Source: Bacillus sp. FJAT-44742
GTDB lineage: Bacteria; Bacillota; Bacilli; Bacillales; Marinococcaceae
Reading direction: 5' to 3'
Assembly: GCF_002797315.1 (NCBI RefSeq)
Contig: NZ_KZ454936.1
Coordinates: 1,363,133 to 1,427,132 of the forward strand
Length of the DNA stretch: 64,000 bases
Shown here: one piece after another, positions 1 through 8,614 of the stretch
Position numbering within the stretch: position 1 is the stretch's first letter
Layout: every line of letters starts with the position of its first letter
The notes under the pieces: model-generated
What the model was told of the DNA's origin: nothing
Database searches by the model: none
What the model saw: the letters and a program-made list of their open reading frames with translations, nothing else
Translations under genes and position numbers: made by a program

Positions 1-1161
1 GAACAAGAAACAACCGTAGGAATCGTTCGTTACGCTCCTTTTAATGCGCTTGCCCTTTTGGTGGGTTCACAAACGGCGAGGAACGGCATCCTGACCCAAG
101 ATGCACTTGAAGAAGCAACGGAATTGCGGCTTGCGATGCTTGGATTAACAACGTATGCAGAAACGATTTCAATTTATGGAACCGAGTCTGTGTTTATGGA
201 TGGGGACGACACCCCGTGGTCTAAATCATTTTTGGCCTCAGCTTACGCTTCCCGTGGTTCAAAAATGCGTTTTACTTCAGGAACTGGCTCAGAAGTGCAA
301 ATGGCAGGTTCTGAAGGGAAATCGATGCTTTACCTGGAGGTTCGCTGCATTATGATGGCGAAAGGAGCGGGTGTACAAGGACTGCAAAATGGATCCATCA
401 GTTGCATCGGAATACCGGCTTCGGTTCCAAGCGGTATTCGCGCCGTTCTGGCTGAAAATTTAGCTACCACCATGTTTGATCTTGAAGTAGCTTCAGGAAA
501 TGACCAGACCTTTTCCCATTCAGAAATTAGACGTAGCGCAAAAATGCTATGTCAAATGCTGCCAGGGACGGATTTTATTTTTTCTGGCTATAGTGCAGTT
601 CCTAATAGTGATGATATGTTTGCCGGCTCCAACATGGATTCTTCTGACATTGATGACTACTTAGTCATCCAGCGAGATATGATGGTTGACGGTGGGATAA
701 AACCTGTAAAGGAAAATGAAGTTATTGAAGTCCGATATAAAGCGGCGAAGGCCATGCAAGCCATTTTTGAGGAGCTGGGATTCCCTGAAATCACGGAAGA
801 AGAAATTGAAGCCGCCACTTATGCTAATGGCAGCAGTGATATGCCAAAAAGAAATGTAGTGGATGATCTAAAAGCAGCCGAGAGGATCTTAAAAGAAGGA
901 ATTACAGGCTTTGAAGTAGCTTTAATTCTGGCAAGGCGCGGGTATGAAGTAACGGCTGAACGGATCTTTAACATGTTAAAACAACGGGTGGCAGGGGATT
1001 ATTTGCACACCTCAGCCATTATTAATAAAGATAACCTTGTCATTAGTGCAGTTAATAATGAAAATGACTACACCGGGCCAGGAACAGGATACCGGCTGAA
1101 TGAAGAGCGTTGGCAGGAGATCAAAAACATCAGACAAGCCATTAACCCAAGTGATTACTAA
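1..1161 (+). CDS. pduC: Diol/glycerol dehydratase large subunit, 5' end cut by window
   Basis: Large (alpha) subunit of the adenosylcobalamin-dependent propanediol or glycerol dehydratase, which turns 1,2-diols or glycerol into aldehydes by a radical mechanism. The reading frame is open from base 1, so about 386 residues remain of a family length of about 550; the N-terminal third lies outside the window. Visible family segments include the stretch around TSGTGSEVQM and the SGYSAVPNSDDMFAGSNMD region, which belong to the substrate and B12 barrel. It heads an operon with the medium and small subunits and the reactivase. Sequence alone does not tell diol from glycerol preference. Confidence 0.93.
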   Translation, partial: EQETTVGIVRYAPFNALALLVGSQTARNGILTQDALEEATELRLAMLGLTTYAETISIYGTESVFMDGDDTPWSKSFLASAYASRGSKMRFTSGTGSEVQMAGSEGKSMLYLEVRCIMMAKGAGVQGLQNGSISCIGIPASVPSGIRAVLAENLATTMFDLEVASGNDQTFSHSEIRRSAKMLCQMLPGTDFIFSGYSAVPNSDDMFAGSNMDSSDIDDYLVIQRDMMVDGGIKPVKENEVIEVRYKAAKAMQAIFEELGFPEITEEEIEAATYANGSSDMPKRNVVDDLKAAERILKEGITGFEVALILARRGYEVTAERIFNMLKQRVAGDYLHTSAIINKDNLVISAVNNENDYTGPGTGYRLNEERWQEIKNIRQAINPSDY

Positions 1162-1183
1162 AAGGAAGAAAGGAGGAAATAAG

Positions 1184-1768
1184 ATGCCCATAGGATCCAT
1201 CTCCATTGAAATGTCTCTAACTGATCTAGAGCAGGCACAAAAGGGATCAAATCCGAAGGAAGTGGTTATCTGTATTTCCCCGGCCTTTGGGAAAGAAATG
1301 AAGAAGACGATTATAAAAGAAGAACACGCCAAGGTATTACGAGAAATCATTTCAGGCATTGAAGAAAGTGGGGGTAACCCTCGGGTGATTCGCAGCTACC
1401 ATACCGCTGATTTGGCATTCATGGGGCACCAGGCTGCTAAGCAGAGCGGATCAGGGATAGGTGTAGGATTACAATCACGCGGGACAACAGTAATCCATCA
1501 GCGGGATTTAGACCCGCTAAGTAACCTTGAGTTATTTCCACAATCACCTTTAATTACACTGGAAACTTACCGTGCAATTGGGAGGAATGCGGCCTTTTAC
1601 GCCCTGGGTGAAAGTGTGGATCCCGTACCGGTAGTCAACGATCAAATGGCCAGGCCAAGGTATCAGGCTATTGCAGCTATTTTGTATTTGAAAGAAGCCC
1701 AGTATGTTGTTAAAAATAAAAAATCCGTCGACGTTGAATACCAATTTGCTATGAAGGAGGAGGGGTAA
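1184..1768 (+). CDS. pduD: Diol/glycerol dehydratase medium subunit
   Basis: Medium (beta) subunit of the B12-dependent dehydratase, 194 residues. The ATG at 1184 follows an AGGAGG site with ideal spacing; an upstream in-frame extension overlaps the large subunit gene and was not used. The GIGVGLQSRGTTVIHQRDL stretch is typical of the family and helps to bind cobalamin. The start is close to the usual place for enzymes without the long N-terminal microcompartment-targeting helix, so I see no clear shell-targeting extension. It ends one base before the small subunit ATG, suggesting translational coupling. Confidence 0.92.
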   Translation: MPIGSISIEMSLTDLEQAQKGSNPKEVVICISPAFGKEMKKTIIKEEHAKVLREIISGIEESGGNPRVIRSYHTADLAFMGHQAAKQSGSGIGVGLQSRGTTVIHQRDLDPLSNLELFPQSPLITLETYRAIGRNAAFYALGESVDPVPVVNDQMARPRYQAIAAILYLKEAQYVVKNKKSVDVEYQFAMKEEG

Positions 1769-1769
1769 C

Positions 1770-2192
1770 ATGAGGCCCTTAACGAGAGAAGACTATCCTT
1801 TAGGGGACAAAAGAACGGAATTGATAAAAACTCCTACAGGAAAAACTCTTAATGAATTAACCCTGCAAGAAGCGTTACAGGGAAATATATCCAGTGAAGA
1901 CTTTCGCATCAGTCCAGAGACCTTATTACATCAAGCCGAAATTGCTGAAAGCTTGAATAGAGACCAATTAGGAAGAAATTTTCGAAGAGCGGCTGAACTC
2001 ATTAACATTTCAGATCAAAGAATACTTGAAATTTATAACGCCCTCAGACCGAATCGTTCCACAAAAGATGAACTGCTTACCATAGCAGAGGAGTTGAAAA
2101 CGGAGTATGAAGCTATTGAAAACTCCAAATTAATCGTGGAAGCAGCTGAAGTGTATGAAAGACGAGGACTGTTGCGCCAAGATGAGGATTAA
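1770..2192 (+). CDS. pduE: Diol/glycerol dehydratase small subunit
   Basis: Small (gamma) subunit, 140 residues, normal family length or slightly short. The sequence begins with a LTREDYPLGDKR segment and contains the ISPETLLHQAEIAE helix found in dehydratase small subunits. The gene starts one base after the stop of the medium subunit gene, whose last codons provide its ribosome binding site (GGAGGAGGGG), and ends two bases before the reactivase start, so all are one operon. Confidence 0.92.
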   Translation: MRPLTREDYPLGDKRTELIKTPTGKTLNELTLQEALQGNISSEDFRISPETLLHQAEIAESLNRDQLGRNFRRAAELINISDQRILEIYNALRPNRSTKDELLTIAEELKTEYEAIENSKLIVEAAEVYERRGLLRQDED

Positions 2193-2194
2193 AT

Positions 2195-4042
2195 ATGGAG
2201 AAGTATATTTTTGCTGGTATTGATATTGGAAACTCGTCAACAGAAGTAGCGATTGCTGAATGTAAGGGAAATGATATCACTTTTTTATCTCAACATCTTG
2301 TCCCCACGACAGGGGTAAAAGGAACAGTGGAGAACGTGAAGGGCATAACCAGGTGCTTAAAGCAAGCAGCAGGAAAAGCAGGAATAGAGCTGTCAGATAT
2401 TGATACAATCCGCATAAATGATGCTGTACCTGTTATTGGAGACCTTGCAATGGATTTAATAAGTGAAACAGTGATTACGGAATCATCGATGATAGGGCAT
2501 AATCCGGACACTCCAGGTGGCGCAGGGCTTGGAGTAGGTACTACAATTCTTATTGATCAGTTTGTTCAACTCTCGAGTAATGAGACAGAGGTTGACTATA
2601 TTGTTGTGATTCCTAACACGTTTGATTATGAATGGGTTGCTTATGCCATCAATCAAATGGTCTCAAAGGGATATTCCGTAACGGGAGCCATTGTGCAAAA
2701 GGATGACGGCGTGCTTATTCATAATCGTTTGCATCGCAAGATCCCTATTGTAGATGAAGTTCGTATGGTTGAAAAAATTCCACTAGGAAAACTAGCCGCC
2801 GTGGAAGTGGCACTGCCTGGTTACGTCATTAGAATGCTTAGCAACCCGTATGGTTTATCCACTCTTTTTGAATTAGAACCTGAAGAAACAAAACAAATAG
2901 CCCCTGTGGCTAAATCTTTAGTTGGGAATCGTTCGGCTGTGGTGATCCGAACGCCGCAAGGAGAAATTGTTGAACGTAAAATTGAAGCGGGAAAGATGAC
3001 TCTTATTGGTGAAACATCAAAAGCACAAGTTTCAGTAAACGACGGATCAACTACAATAATGGAAGCTTACAAAAAAATAGGAAAGTTACTTGATGTCACT
3101 GGAGAAAAAGGGACTAACGTTGGTGGGATGTTAAACGGACTTAAACAAGATTTAGCTGATTTAACCTCCCAGGACCTCAATGACATTTATATAAGTGATC
3201 TATTTGCCGTGGATTCAGTGATACCTTTCTCTATAAGTGGAGCTATGGCTGGCGAATTAGCAATGGAAAGCGGTGTTGCTTTAGCATCCATGGTTAAGAC
3301 TGAAAAAGTGTCTATCCATAAAGTATCTGAAGAACTAGAGGGGGAAGTTGGAATTCCCGTAGAGGTCGGTGGGGTTGAAGCAGTCATGGCTATTAAAGGA
3401 GCGCTCACAACTCCCGGTACTGAAAAACCTGTTGTCATATTAGACATGGGTGGTGGGTCTACAGATGCAGCTGCCATAGACGAAAAAGGTGACATTTCTA
3501 CAACACACTTGGCTGGAGCAGGTGACATGGTCACCTTGCTCATTAACTCTGAACTTGCTCTTCAGGATCGAGAACTTGCTGAAAAAGTTAAAAAACATCC
3601 ATTAGGGAAGGTCATTAGTTTATTTCAAATGCAGCTTGAAGATGGAACAATTCTTTTTTCAGAAACTCCCTATCCTTCTTATACGTTTGGAAAGTTGGTC
3701 ATTCGACAAGAAGGTGGACTAACTCCAATACCTATTAAAGAATCAATTGAAAAGGTTCGTACCATTCGCCGGGATGCTAAACGAAAAGTTTTTGTAAATA
3801 ACGCTTTGCGCGCTTTAGAGCAAGTGGTACCTACCAAGAACATTAGACATATCTCCTTTGTTGTTATGTTAGGGGGATCTGCGCTTGACTTTGAAATTCC
3901 GCAAATGATTAGTGAAGAGTTGTCTAAATACGGTATTGTCGCAGGGTTTGCAAATGTAAGAGGAACAGAGGGGCCAAGAAACGCGGTTGCTACAGGCCTT
4001 ATCCTTTCTACGAAAACGGAGAGGGGAAAGGTATATGGATAA
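2195..4042 (+). CDS. pduG: Dehydratase reactivating factor, large subunit
   Basis: Large subunit (DdrA/DhaF/PduG type, 615 residues) of the chaperone-like ATPase that swaps damaged cobalamin out of the inactivated dehydratase. It starts with an actin/Hsp70-like nucleotide-binding motif (AGIDIGNSSTEVA, about residues 7-19) and has a second phosphate motif (ILDMGGGSTDAAA, about residues 414-426). Its middle region corresponds to the swivelling domain that contacts the dehydratase. It starts two bases after the small subunit stop and overlaps the next gene by eight bases, so it is made together with its partner. Confidence 0.93.
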   Translation: MEKYIFAGIDIGNSSTEVAIAECKGNDITFLSQHLVPTTGVKGTVENVKGITRCLKQAAGKAGIELSDIDTIRINDAVPVIGDLAMDLISETVITESSMIGHNPDTPGGAGLGVGTTILIDQFVQLSSNETEVDYIVVIPNTFDYEWVAYAINQMVSKGYSVTGAIVQKDDGVLIHNRLHRKIPIVDEVRMVEKIPLGKLAAVEVALPGYVIRMLSNPYGLSTLFELEPEETKQIAPVAKSLVGNRSAVVIRTPQGEIVERKIEAGKMTLIGETSKAQVSVNDGSTTIMEAYKKIGKLLDVTGEKGTNVGGMLNGLKQDLADLTSQDLNDIYISDLFAVDSVIPFSISGAMAGELAMESGVALASMVKTEKVSIHKVSEELEGEVGIPVEVGGVEAVMAIKGALTTPGTEKPVVILDMGGGSTDAAAIDEKGDISTTHLAGAGDMVTLLINSELALQDRELAEKVKKHPLGKVISLFQMQLEDGTILFSETPYPSYTFGKLVIRQEGGLTPIPIKESIEKVRTIRRDAKRKVFVNNALRALEQVVPTKNIRHISFVVMLGGSALDFEIPQMISEELSKYGIVAGFANVRGTEGPRNAVATGLILSTKTERGKVYG

Positions 4043-4343
4043 TGTAAAGGTATACCTTCCGATCTTTTATGATGATAACTTACCTTCCGTCAATCTAAAG
4101 GAGCTATGTGCAGGTATCGAAGAAGAGGGAGTACCATATGTAGTCAAACCAATTAAGAATGAAAATAATGTGATATCTCCTTCTCCTTTGGAAGTCAAAA
4201 TAATAGTAAAGGAAGATAAAATGGACGTTTTCCATGAGAAGCTTCAAAAAGGACCATATCTTACCAAAAGTAAAGGAAATGAGAGATTACTAGGGAAAAA
4301 TGCAGCAAGAATAGTGAAAGGAGTATCGCTGAGTATAGAGTAA
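4035..4343 (+). CDS. pduH: Dehydratase reactivating factor, small subunit
   Basis: Small reactivase subunit (DdrB/PduH type, about 102 residues). The start at ATG 4035 follows GAGGGGAAAG and overlaps the end of the large subunit gene; a further upstream in-frame start has no ribosome site. The protein carries the short flavodoxin-like fold of the family (VYLPIFYDDN near the N terminus, GKNAARIVKGVSL near the C terminus). It resembles the dehydratase medium subunit and is thought to displace it during B12 exchange. Confidence 0.85.
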   Translation: MDNVKVYLPIFYDDNLPSVNLKELCAGIEEEGVPYVVKPIKNENNVISPSPLEVKIIVKEDKMDVFHEKLQKGPYLTKSKGNERLLGKNAARIVKGVSLSIE

Positions 4344-4370
4344 CAAAATATCTGTAATGGAGGAGTAGAT

Positions 4371-4790
4371 ATGACAAAGGTAACGTTAGCTACAGTGAAA
4401 GAGATGTTAGATGCTGCTGAAAATAAAGCAAAAGAGATAGGTGTACCCATGGTCATCACGATTGTTGATGATGGTGGAAACCTATTGGCAAGTCACAGAA
4501 TGGACGATGCGTTATTAGCAAGCATAGATATATCTTTAAATAAAGCATGGACATCAGTAGCATTAAAAATGCCTACTAACCAGCTAACAAGCTTAGGAAA
4601 GCCAGGGGGAGAACTCTTTGGTATTCACACCACGAATGATTCTAGAATTGTTTTATTCGGTGGCGGAATTCCGCTCACAATAGAAGAAACGATTGTAGGA
4701 GCAGCAGGAGTTAGTGGTGGATCCGTAGAAAATGACATTGAAGTAGCAGAAGCCGCAGTGGAAGCATTTAAGGTTATACACTCACAGTAA
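4371..4790 (+). CDS. GlcG/HbpS family protein (PduO C-terminal-like)
   Basis: A 139-residue protein of the DUF336 family, the same domain that forms the C-terminal half of PduO and the haem-sensing HbpS and GlcG proteins. Typical segments are VPMVITIVDDGGNLLASHRMD and the glycine-rich GGGIPL turn followed by GAAGVSGG. The adenosyltransferase half of PduO is missing, so B12 adenosylation must come from a gene elsewhere. It follows the reactivase with its own ribosome site (GGAGGAG) and is followed by a strong terminator, making it the last gene of the dehydratase operon. Ligand and exact role are not known. Confidence 0.82.
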   Translation: MTKVTLATVKEMLDAAENKAKEIGVPMVITIVDDGGNLLASHRMDDALLASIDISLNKAWTSVALKMPTNQLTSLGKPGGELFGIHTTNDSRIVLFGGGIPLTIEETIVGAAGVSGGSVENDIEVAEAAVEAFKVIHSQ

Positions 4791-4815
4791 GATAAGTGAA
4801 TTCTAAGATAAGTAC

Positions 4816-4860
4816 AATAGTCCTTCTTTTATCTAGTAAAAGAAGGACTATTCATTTTTT
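4816..4860 (+). terminator. Terminator of the dehydratase operon
   Basis: A 16-bp perfect stem (AATAGTCCTTCTTTTA and its complement) with a five-base loop, followed by a T-rich stretch. It lies directly after the GlcG-like gene and ends the dehydratase operon. Confidence 0.88.
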
Positions 4861-4947
4861 CGGAATTGTAATAATATTTAATCAATAATTCCTTTCACTA
4901 ACTTCAAAAATGATTACCCTTTACTTTGAAATTCTAGGGGGGAGACA

Positions 4948-5709
4948 ATGAACTTACTTATTGTTGATGATGAAACGTTAGAGAGAGAAGTGTTGAGGGA
5001 TATTGTGAAAAAAAGCAACCTCAATATAGGAATTTGTTTAGAAGCTGCAAACGGCCTTACAGCATTAGAAATAACTAAAAAAAATAAAATAGATCTTATT
5101 CTTATGGATATTAAAATGCCCATACTCGACGGCCTGTCTGCTGCCAAAATGGTAAAACAAATAGATCCTAATATCAAAATCATTTTTTTGACAGCCTATA
5201 ATGAATTTGATTTTGCACTGCAGACGATCAAGATTGGAGCAGAAGATTTTTTGTTAAAGCCCGTGCGCCCAAAGGAAGTAGTAGAATCACTGCAAAAAGT
5301 GATACACGGTGCAGGAAATAATGGCCTGCTAGAAGAACAAAGAAGTTCCGTGGTAGAAAAAATTAATAGCTATATTAAATCTAATATCGATGAGAAGCTA
5401 ACCTTGGAACAGATAGCAAGAGTTGTTCACCTGCACCCTCAATATATTAGCCGGTTGTTTAAACAAGAAATGGGGATGACCTTCACTGATTTTATTACAA
5501 AGAAAAGGATAGAAAAATCAAAAGAATTGTTGGTGAAGAGCAAAAAAAATATTACAGAAATCAGTGAACTATGTGGGTTTTCAGATCCTAATTACTTTTC
5601 TCGAGTGTTTCGTAAGATGGAAGGTGAACCACCGATGCAATATAGGAAGAATGAAACTTTGCTAAGAAAAGAAAAATTAAATAAACACTATTTTAACAGA
5701 ATTATGTGA
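4948..5709 (+). CDS. Two-component response regulator, REC-AraC type
   Basis: A YesN-like response regulator of 253 residues. The receiver domain (about 1-120) has the acidic pocket LLIVDDE, the phospho-acceptor aspartate in LILMDIKMP and the lysine in FLLKPVRP. The C-terminal part (about 145-240) is an AraC-type double helix-turn-helix ending ISELCGFSDPNYFSRVFRK. It begins with ATG after a GGGGGGAG site. The downstream histidine kinase has a PocR sensor domain, so the pair probably turns on the dehydratase operon when its substrate is present. Confidence 0.92.
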   Translation: MNLLIVDDETLEREVLRDIVKKSNLNIGICLEAANGLTALEITKKNKIDLILMDIKMPILDGLSAAKMVKQIDPNIKIIFLTAYNEFDFALQTIKIGAEDFLLKPVRPKEVVESLQKVIHGAGNNGLLEEQRSSVVEKINSYIKSNIDEKLTLEQIARVVHLHPQYISRLFKQEMGMTFTDFITKKRIEKSKELLVKSKKNITEISELCGFSDPNYFSRVFRKMEGEPPMQYRKNETLLRKEKLNKHYFNRIM

Positions 5710-5785
5710 TGAAGCACGGGGAAGGCAGTGTTTCATTTTATATTGCTAGTTTTTAAAGGAGCAGGGTAAAGGAGGGTGCAGCCTT

Positions 5786-7018
5786 ATCAAAAATCTATGG
5801 GAACTTGTTGATACGGAAAAGTTACAGGACATACAAGACCAATTTGCTGAGGCAACAGAAGTAGCTGTCATTATATGTGACGCTGGTGGTAACCCAATTA
5901 CGAAGCCCAGCAACTTCACAAACTTCTGTAACTATATCCGTTCATGTGAGGAAGGTTTAAAACGATGTATCCTTTCGGATGAAAGAGTGGGCAAGATGGC
6001 TGCTGAAAGAAACCAACCGGTTATTCACCGCTGTCACACAGGTTTGATTGATTTTGCGGCACCTATTGTACTGCGAGAAAAATACTTAGGTTCAGTCCTT
6101 TGTGGCCAACTTTTAATTGATAAAGAGGAAGTAGAGGATATCCCGGATATGAGTATGGAAACGGGAGAATTAGACTTAGAACAAGAAACCATGCACTCGT
6201 TATACAGACAATTGGAGCATAAGAGTCATAGCCGTGTAAAAGCAATTGCTCAACTACTTTTTTTAACTGCAAATTATATTGTGGAAATAGGAGATGCCTA
6301 TTTAATCAAAAAAGAATTAGCAGTAAAAAATGAAAAACTCTTTACGGAGTTGCAGCTCCGTGCGAATTTAGAAAAAACCTTAAAGGAAACACAACTGAAA
6401 GTACTCCAATCCCAAGTAAACCCTCATTTCTTATTTAATACGTTAAATACAATTTCTAGGATTGCTTATTTAGAAGGCTCAAATCAAACTCAGGATGTTA
6501 CATACTTACTCAGTAAAATACTAAGGTATAGTTTGCGTAATATAGACCAATTAGTACCATTAAAAGAAGAGATTGAACACGTTCGAAACTATATTCGTAT
6601 TCAGCAAACTCGATTTCCAGGCAAACTCCGTCTAGAAATACAGGAATACGAGCCTTTAGAAAATTACCATATTCCTATCTTTACCTTACAGCCCCTTGTT
6701 GAAAATGCTGTTGTTCATGGTTTCGAACCGGTTGGCCTTCCCATGAAAATTTCAGTTACATTTATTAGGAAAGATGACAAGTTCATTATTAATATTATGG
6801 ATGATGGTAAGGGAGTTACAAAGGAAGAGCTTGAAATATCAAATGTACCCCTCCCTACAGGAAAAGGACATACAACCGGCTTAGGCATTCAAAATGTTGA
6901 TAAAAGGTTAAAACACTATTTTGGGGATACTTGGGGGATTCACGTACAAAGAAGAGGAGAAAAAAAGGGCACGATGGTTCAAATTCAACTGCCAAACCAC
7001 TTACTTGCGGAAATGTAG
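5786..7018 (+). CDS. PocR-domain sensor histidine kinase
   Basis: About 410 residues. The N-terminal part (about 1-160) is a PocR sensory domain (IKNLWELVDTEKLQDIQDQF, then the cysteine-bearing CNYIRSCEEGLKRC, and ending GSVLCGQLLI), known from the propanediol regulator PocR. A coiled-coil linker is followed by a LytS/YehU-type kinase core (VNPHFLFNTLNTISR, phospho-histidine in NPHF) and an ATPase domain (LVENAVVHG; TGLGIQNVDKRL). No ATG, GTG or TTG lies in frame before residue 68; homology clearly continues upstream to a point 9 bases after AAAGGAGGG (5768-5776). I placed the start at the ATC at 5786; a lost base in a TTGATC start is an alternative. Confidence 0.85.
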   Translation: MKNLWELVDTEKLQDIQDQFAEATEVAVIICDAGGNPITKPSNFTNFCNYIRSCEEGLKRCILSDERVGKMAAERNQPVIHRCHTGLIDFAAPIVLREKYLGSVLCGQLLIDKEEVEDIPDMSMETGELDLEQETMHSLYRQLEHKSHSRVKAIAQLLFLTANYIVEIGDAYLIKKELAVKNEKLFTELQLRANLEKTLKETQLKVLQSQVNPHFLFNTLNTISRIAYLEGSNQTQDVTYLLSKILRYSLRNIDQLVPLKEEIEHVRNYIRIQQTRFPGKLRLEIQEYEPLENYHIPIFTLQPLVENAVVHGFEPVGLPMKISVTFIRKDDKFIINIMDDGKGVTKEELEISNVPLPTGKGHTTGLGIQNVDKRLKHYFGDTWGIHVQRRGEKKGTMVQIQLPNHLLAEM

Positions 7019-7126
7019 ATTAGAAGAAGAATGTTGGATACAATAGCAAGGGAAGAGTACGATTATAAAACTCAGCTAATATTTGCAATGCTTTTTAAGG
7101 GATACATGAAATTGAAGGGGGATTTT

Positions 7127-7200
7127 GAGAGAAAAAAGAAACGAGATGCAGTTACTATAAGGATCTATCATTCTAGTAACCTTTCTCGTTCTCTCTTTTT
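7127..7200 (+). terminator. Possible imperfect hairpin after the kinase gene
   Basis: GAGAG and GAAACGAG on the left can pair with CTCGTTCTCTC on the right, with an inner GTTACT/AGTAAC stem, followed by CTTTTTCG. It is imperfect and may be an operon terminator. Confidence 0.35.
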
Positions 7201-7303
7201 CGTTCCTATACATAATCTGTCCTTCTTCACTTTTATGTGGGGTGATAGCTGCTGAGAGTGGTGGGGACATACAAGCTGTGCCTGCGATGTCTTTCATTTC
7301 TGA

Positions 7304-7341
7304 ATGGAGTCAGATAAATGCTAGATCTGACTCTGCTTTTT
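7304..7341 (+). terminator. Hairpin with T tract overlapping tatC stop
   Basis: A nine-base stem (GAGTCAGAT/ATCTGACTC) followed on the plus strand by CTGCTTTTTCTT. It reads as a plus-strand terminator that separates the two-component operon from the convergent tat operon and overlaps the last codon of tatC. Confidence 0.6.
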
Positions 7342-8055
7342 CTTCCTTTCGATCATTTTGGCAAAAAAGATACTAGCTTCATACAAAAGAAAAAGTGGAA
7401 CGCAAACAAGTAAAGGGGTGATAAAATCAGGAGGTGTCACTAGCACTGCTAAAACAATTAATACAAAATAAGCATATTTACGGTATGTATGAAGCTGCTG
7501 GGAATTGATTAAGCCCAGTTGTGCACCAAACATAACTACGGCAGGTAATTCAAACAAAAAAGCAACAGGGATGACTGTTCGGAACATAAAGCCAAAGTAA
7601 CGTTCTACCGTAAAAAGGGTTTGAAACTGATCAACGGCAAGCCCTAGTAAAAAGTTCATGACTAAAGGAAAAATGATAAAAAAACCAAAAGCTAGTCCGG
7701 TAATAAACAAGAAAAAGAATAGGGGAATATAGGAAAGGGTAGAGCGCTTCTCTTCTTTGGTTAATCCCGGAGCGACAAAGGACCATACTTGATGTGCGGC
7801 AAGAGGGACTGTTGGAATGAAAGCAATGATAGCTGAAAGGGCCATATAGACCCAAACTATATCTCCAGGACCTAATATCGCCAATTGATCTTCCAAGTCT
7901 CTTATTAAAAATGAGTAAACATCACCGACAAACATAAAAGAAAGGGCAAAGAAGACGATAAAGGCCCCGCCTAAAAGAATTAAACGCCTCCTTAGTTCCT
8001 CTAAATGAGTTAGGATAGGACTTACTTCTGTATTTTTATATTCTATTGATTCCAT
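7321..8055 (-). CDS. tatC: Sec-independent translocase TatC
   Basis: TatC, 244 residues, the six-helix membrane subunit that recognises twin-arginine signal peptides. The conserved N-terminal HLEELRRRL segment and the FEL/PAV region of the family are present, and the six hydrophobic helices are easy to see. It is last in a minus-strand operon after two tatA genes, a RidA-like gene and a Tat-exported oxidase. An AGAGGTG site precedes the ATG. Confidence 0.95.
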   Translation of the reverse strand: MESIEYKNTEVSPILTHLEELRRRLILLGGAFIVFFALSFMFVGDVYSFLIRDLEDQLAILGPGDIVWVYMALSAIIAFIPTVPLAAHQVWSFVAPGLTKEEKRSTLSYIPLFFFLFITGLAFGFFIIFPLVMNFLLGLAVDQFQTLFTVERYFGFMFRTVIPVAFLFELPAVVMFGAQLGLINSQQLHTYRKYAYFVLIVLAVLVTPPDFITPLLVCVPLFLLYEASIFFAKMIERKKKQSQI

Positions 8056-8090
8056 GTAAACACCTCTTTATTCTCCTGCCTTATGTAGAG

Positions 8091-8118
8091 AAACAGGGCC
8101 ACTTGCATGACCCTGTTT
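8091..8118 (-). terminator. Intergenic hairpin between tatA and tatC
   Basis: An eight-base stem (AAACAGGG/CCCTGTTT) between the second tatA and tatC with only a weak T stretch on the minus strand. It may partially stop transcription and set lower TatC levels, or protect the tatA part of the mRNA; this role is inferred. Confidence 0.5.
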
Positions 8119-8126
8119 GTGTAGTG

Positions 8127-8354
8127 TCAGCTTACATGATGCTGCTTCTCATTTTGGGAAGGGACTTCCCGTAATTCAGTAGAAGACTCTCTTTTCACTG
8201 GTTCTTCTTCCACTAGCTCTCTGGCTGAATGTTTAAATTCAGATAAGGTGCGTCCAAATGCCCTTCCGATTTCCGGAAGCTTGGATGGTCCAAATATGAT
8301 CAAGGCAATCACGAGTATGATAATAAGCCCGGGGACTCCTATGCTTTGTAGCAT
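8127..8354 (-). CDS. tatA: Twin-arginine translocase subunit TatA (copy 2)
   Basis: A 75-residue TatA: one N-terminal membrane helix ([20 protein letters not shown]), the hinge [20 protein letters not shown] that forms the amphipathic helix, and a charged tail. It is nearly identical to the neighbouring tatA over the first 45 residues and differs mainly in the tail, so the two arose by tandem duplication. It starts ten bases after its neighbour's stop. Confidence 0.95.
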   Translation of the reverse strand: MLQSIGVPGLIIILVIALIIFGPSKLPEIGRAFGRTLSEFKHSARELVEEEPVKRESSTELREVPSQNEKQHHVS

Positions 8355-8364
8355 ACATTACCTC

Positions 8365-8598
8365 CTACATAACTTGTTTTTTTGGTTCCTCATCGTTTTG
8401 CACATAGTCTTCCTCAGCATAGTCTTTTGGTTTGGAAGGGGAAGGGGTATCTTCTACAAATTCTTTCGCTGAGTGTTTAAATTCAGAAAGCGTCCGTCCA
8501 AAGGCTCGTCCGATTTCCGGAAGCTTGGATGGTCCAAAAATTACGAGAGCAATCACAAGCATAATAATAAGCCCGGGAACACCGATATTTTGTAACAT
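8365..8598 (-). CDS. tatA: Twin-arginine translocase subunit TatA (copy 1)
   Basis: A 77-residue TatA with the same membrane helix and [20 protein letters not shown] amphipathic segment as copy 2, and a different acidic/lysine tail. Two TatA copies with one TatC make a minimal TatAC system as in Bacillus, duplicated in the A component. It follows the RidA-like gene by about 16 bases. Confidence 0.95.
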   Translation of the reverse strand: MLQNIGVPGLIIMLVIALVIFGPSKLPEIGRAFGRTLSEFKHSAKEFVEDTPSPSKPKDYAEEDYVQNDEEPKKQVM

Positions 8599-8614
8599 TG
8601 TCTACCTCCTCGTC

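Noticed and set aside
7031-7255. 74-codon plus-strand frame after the kinase gene
   Set aside because: No ribosome site and it runs through a hairpin and terminator region.
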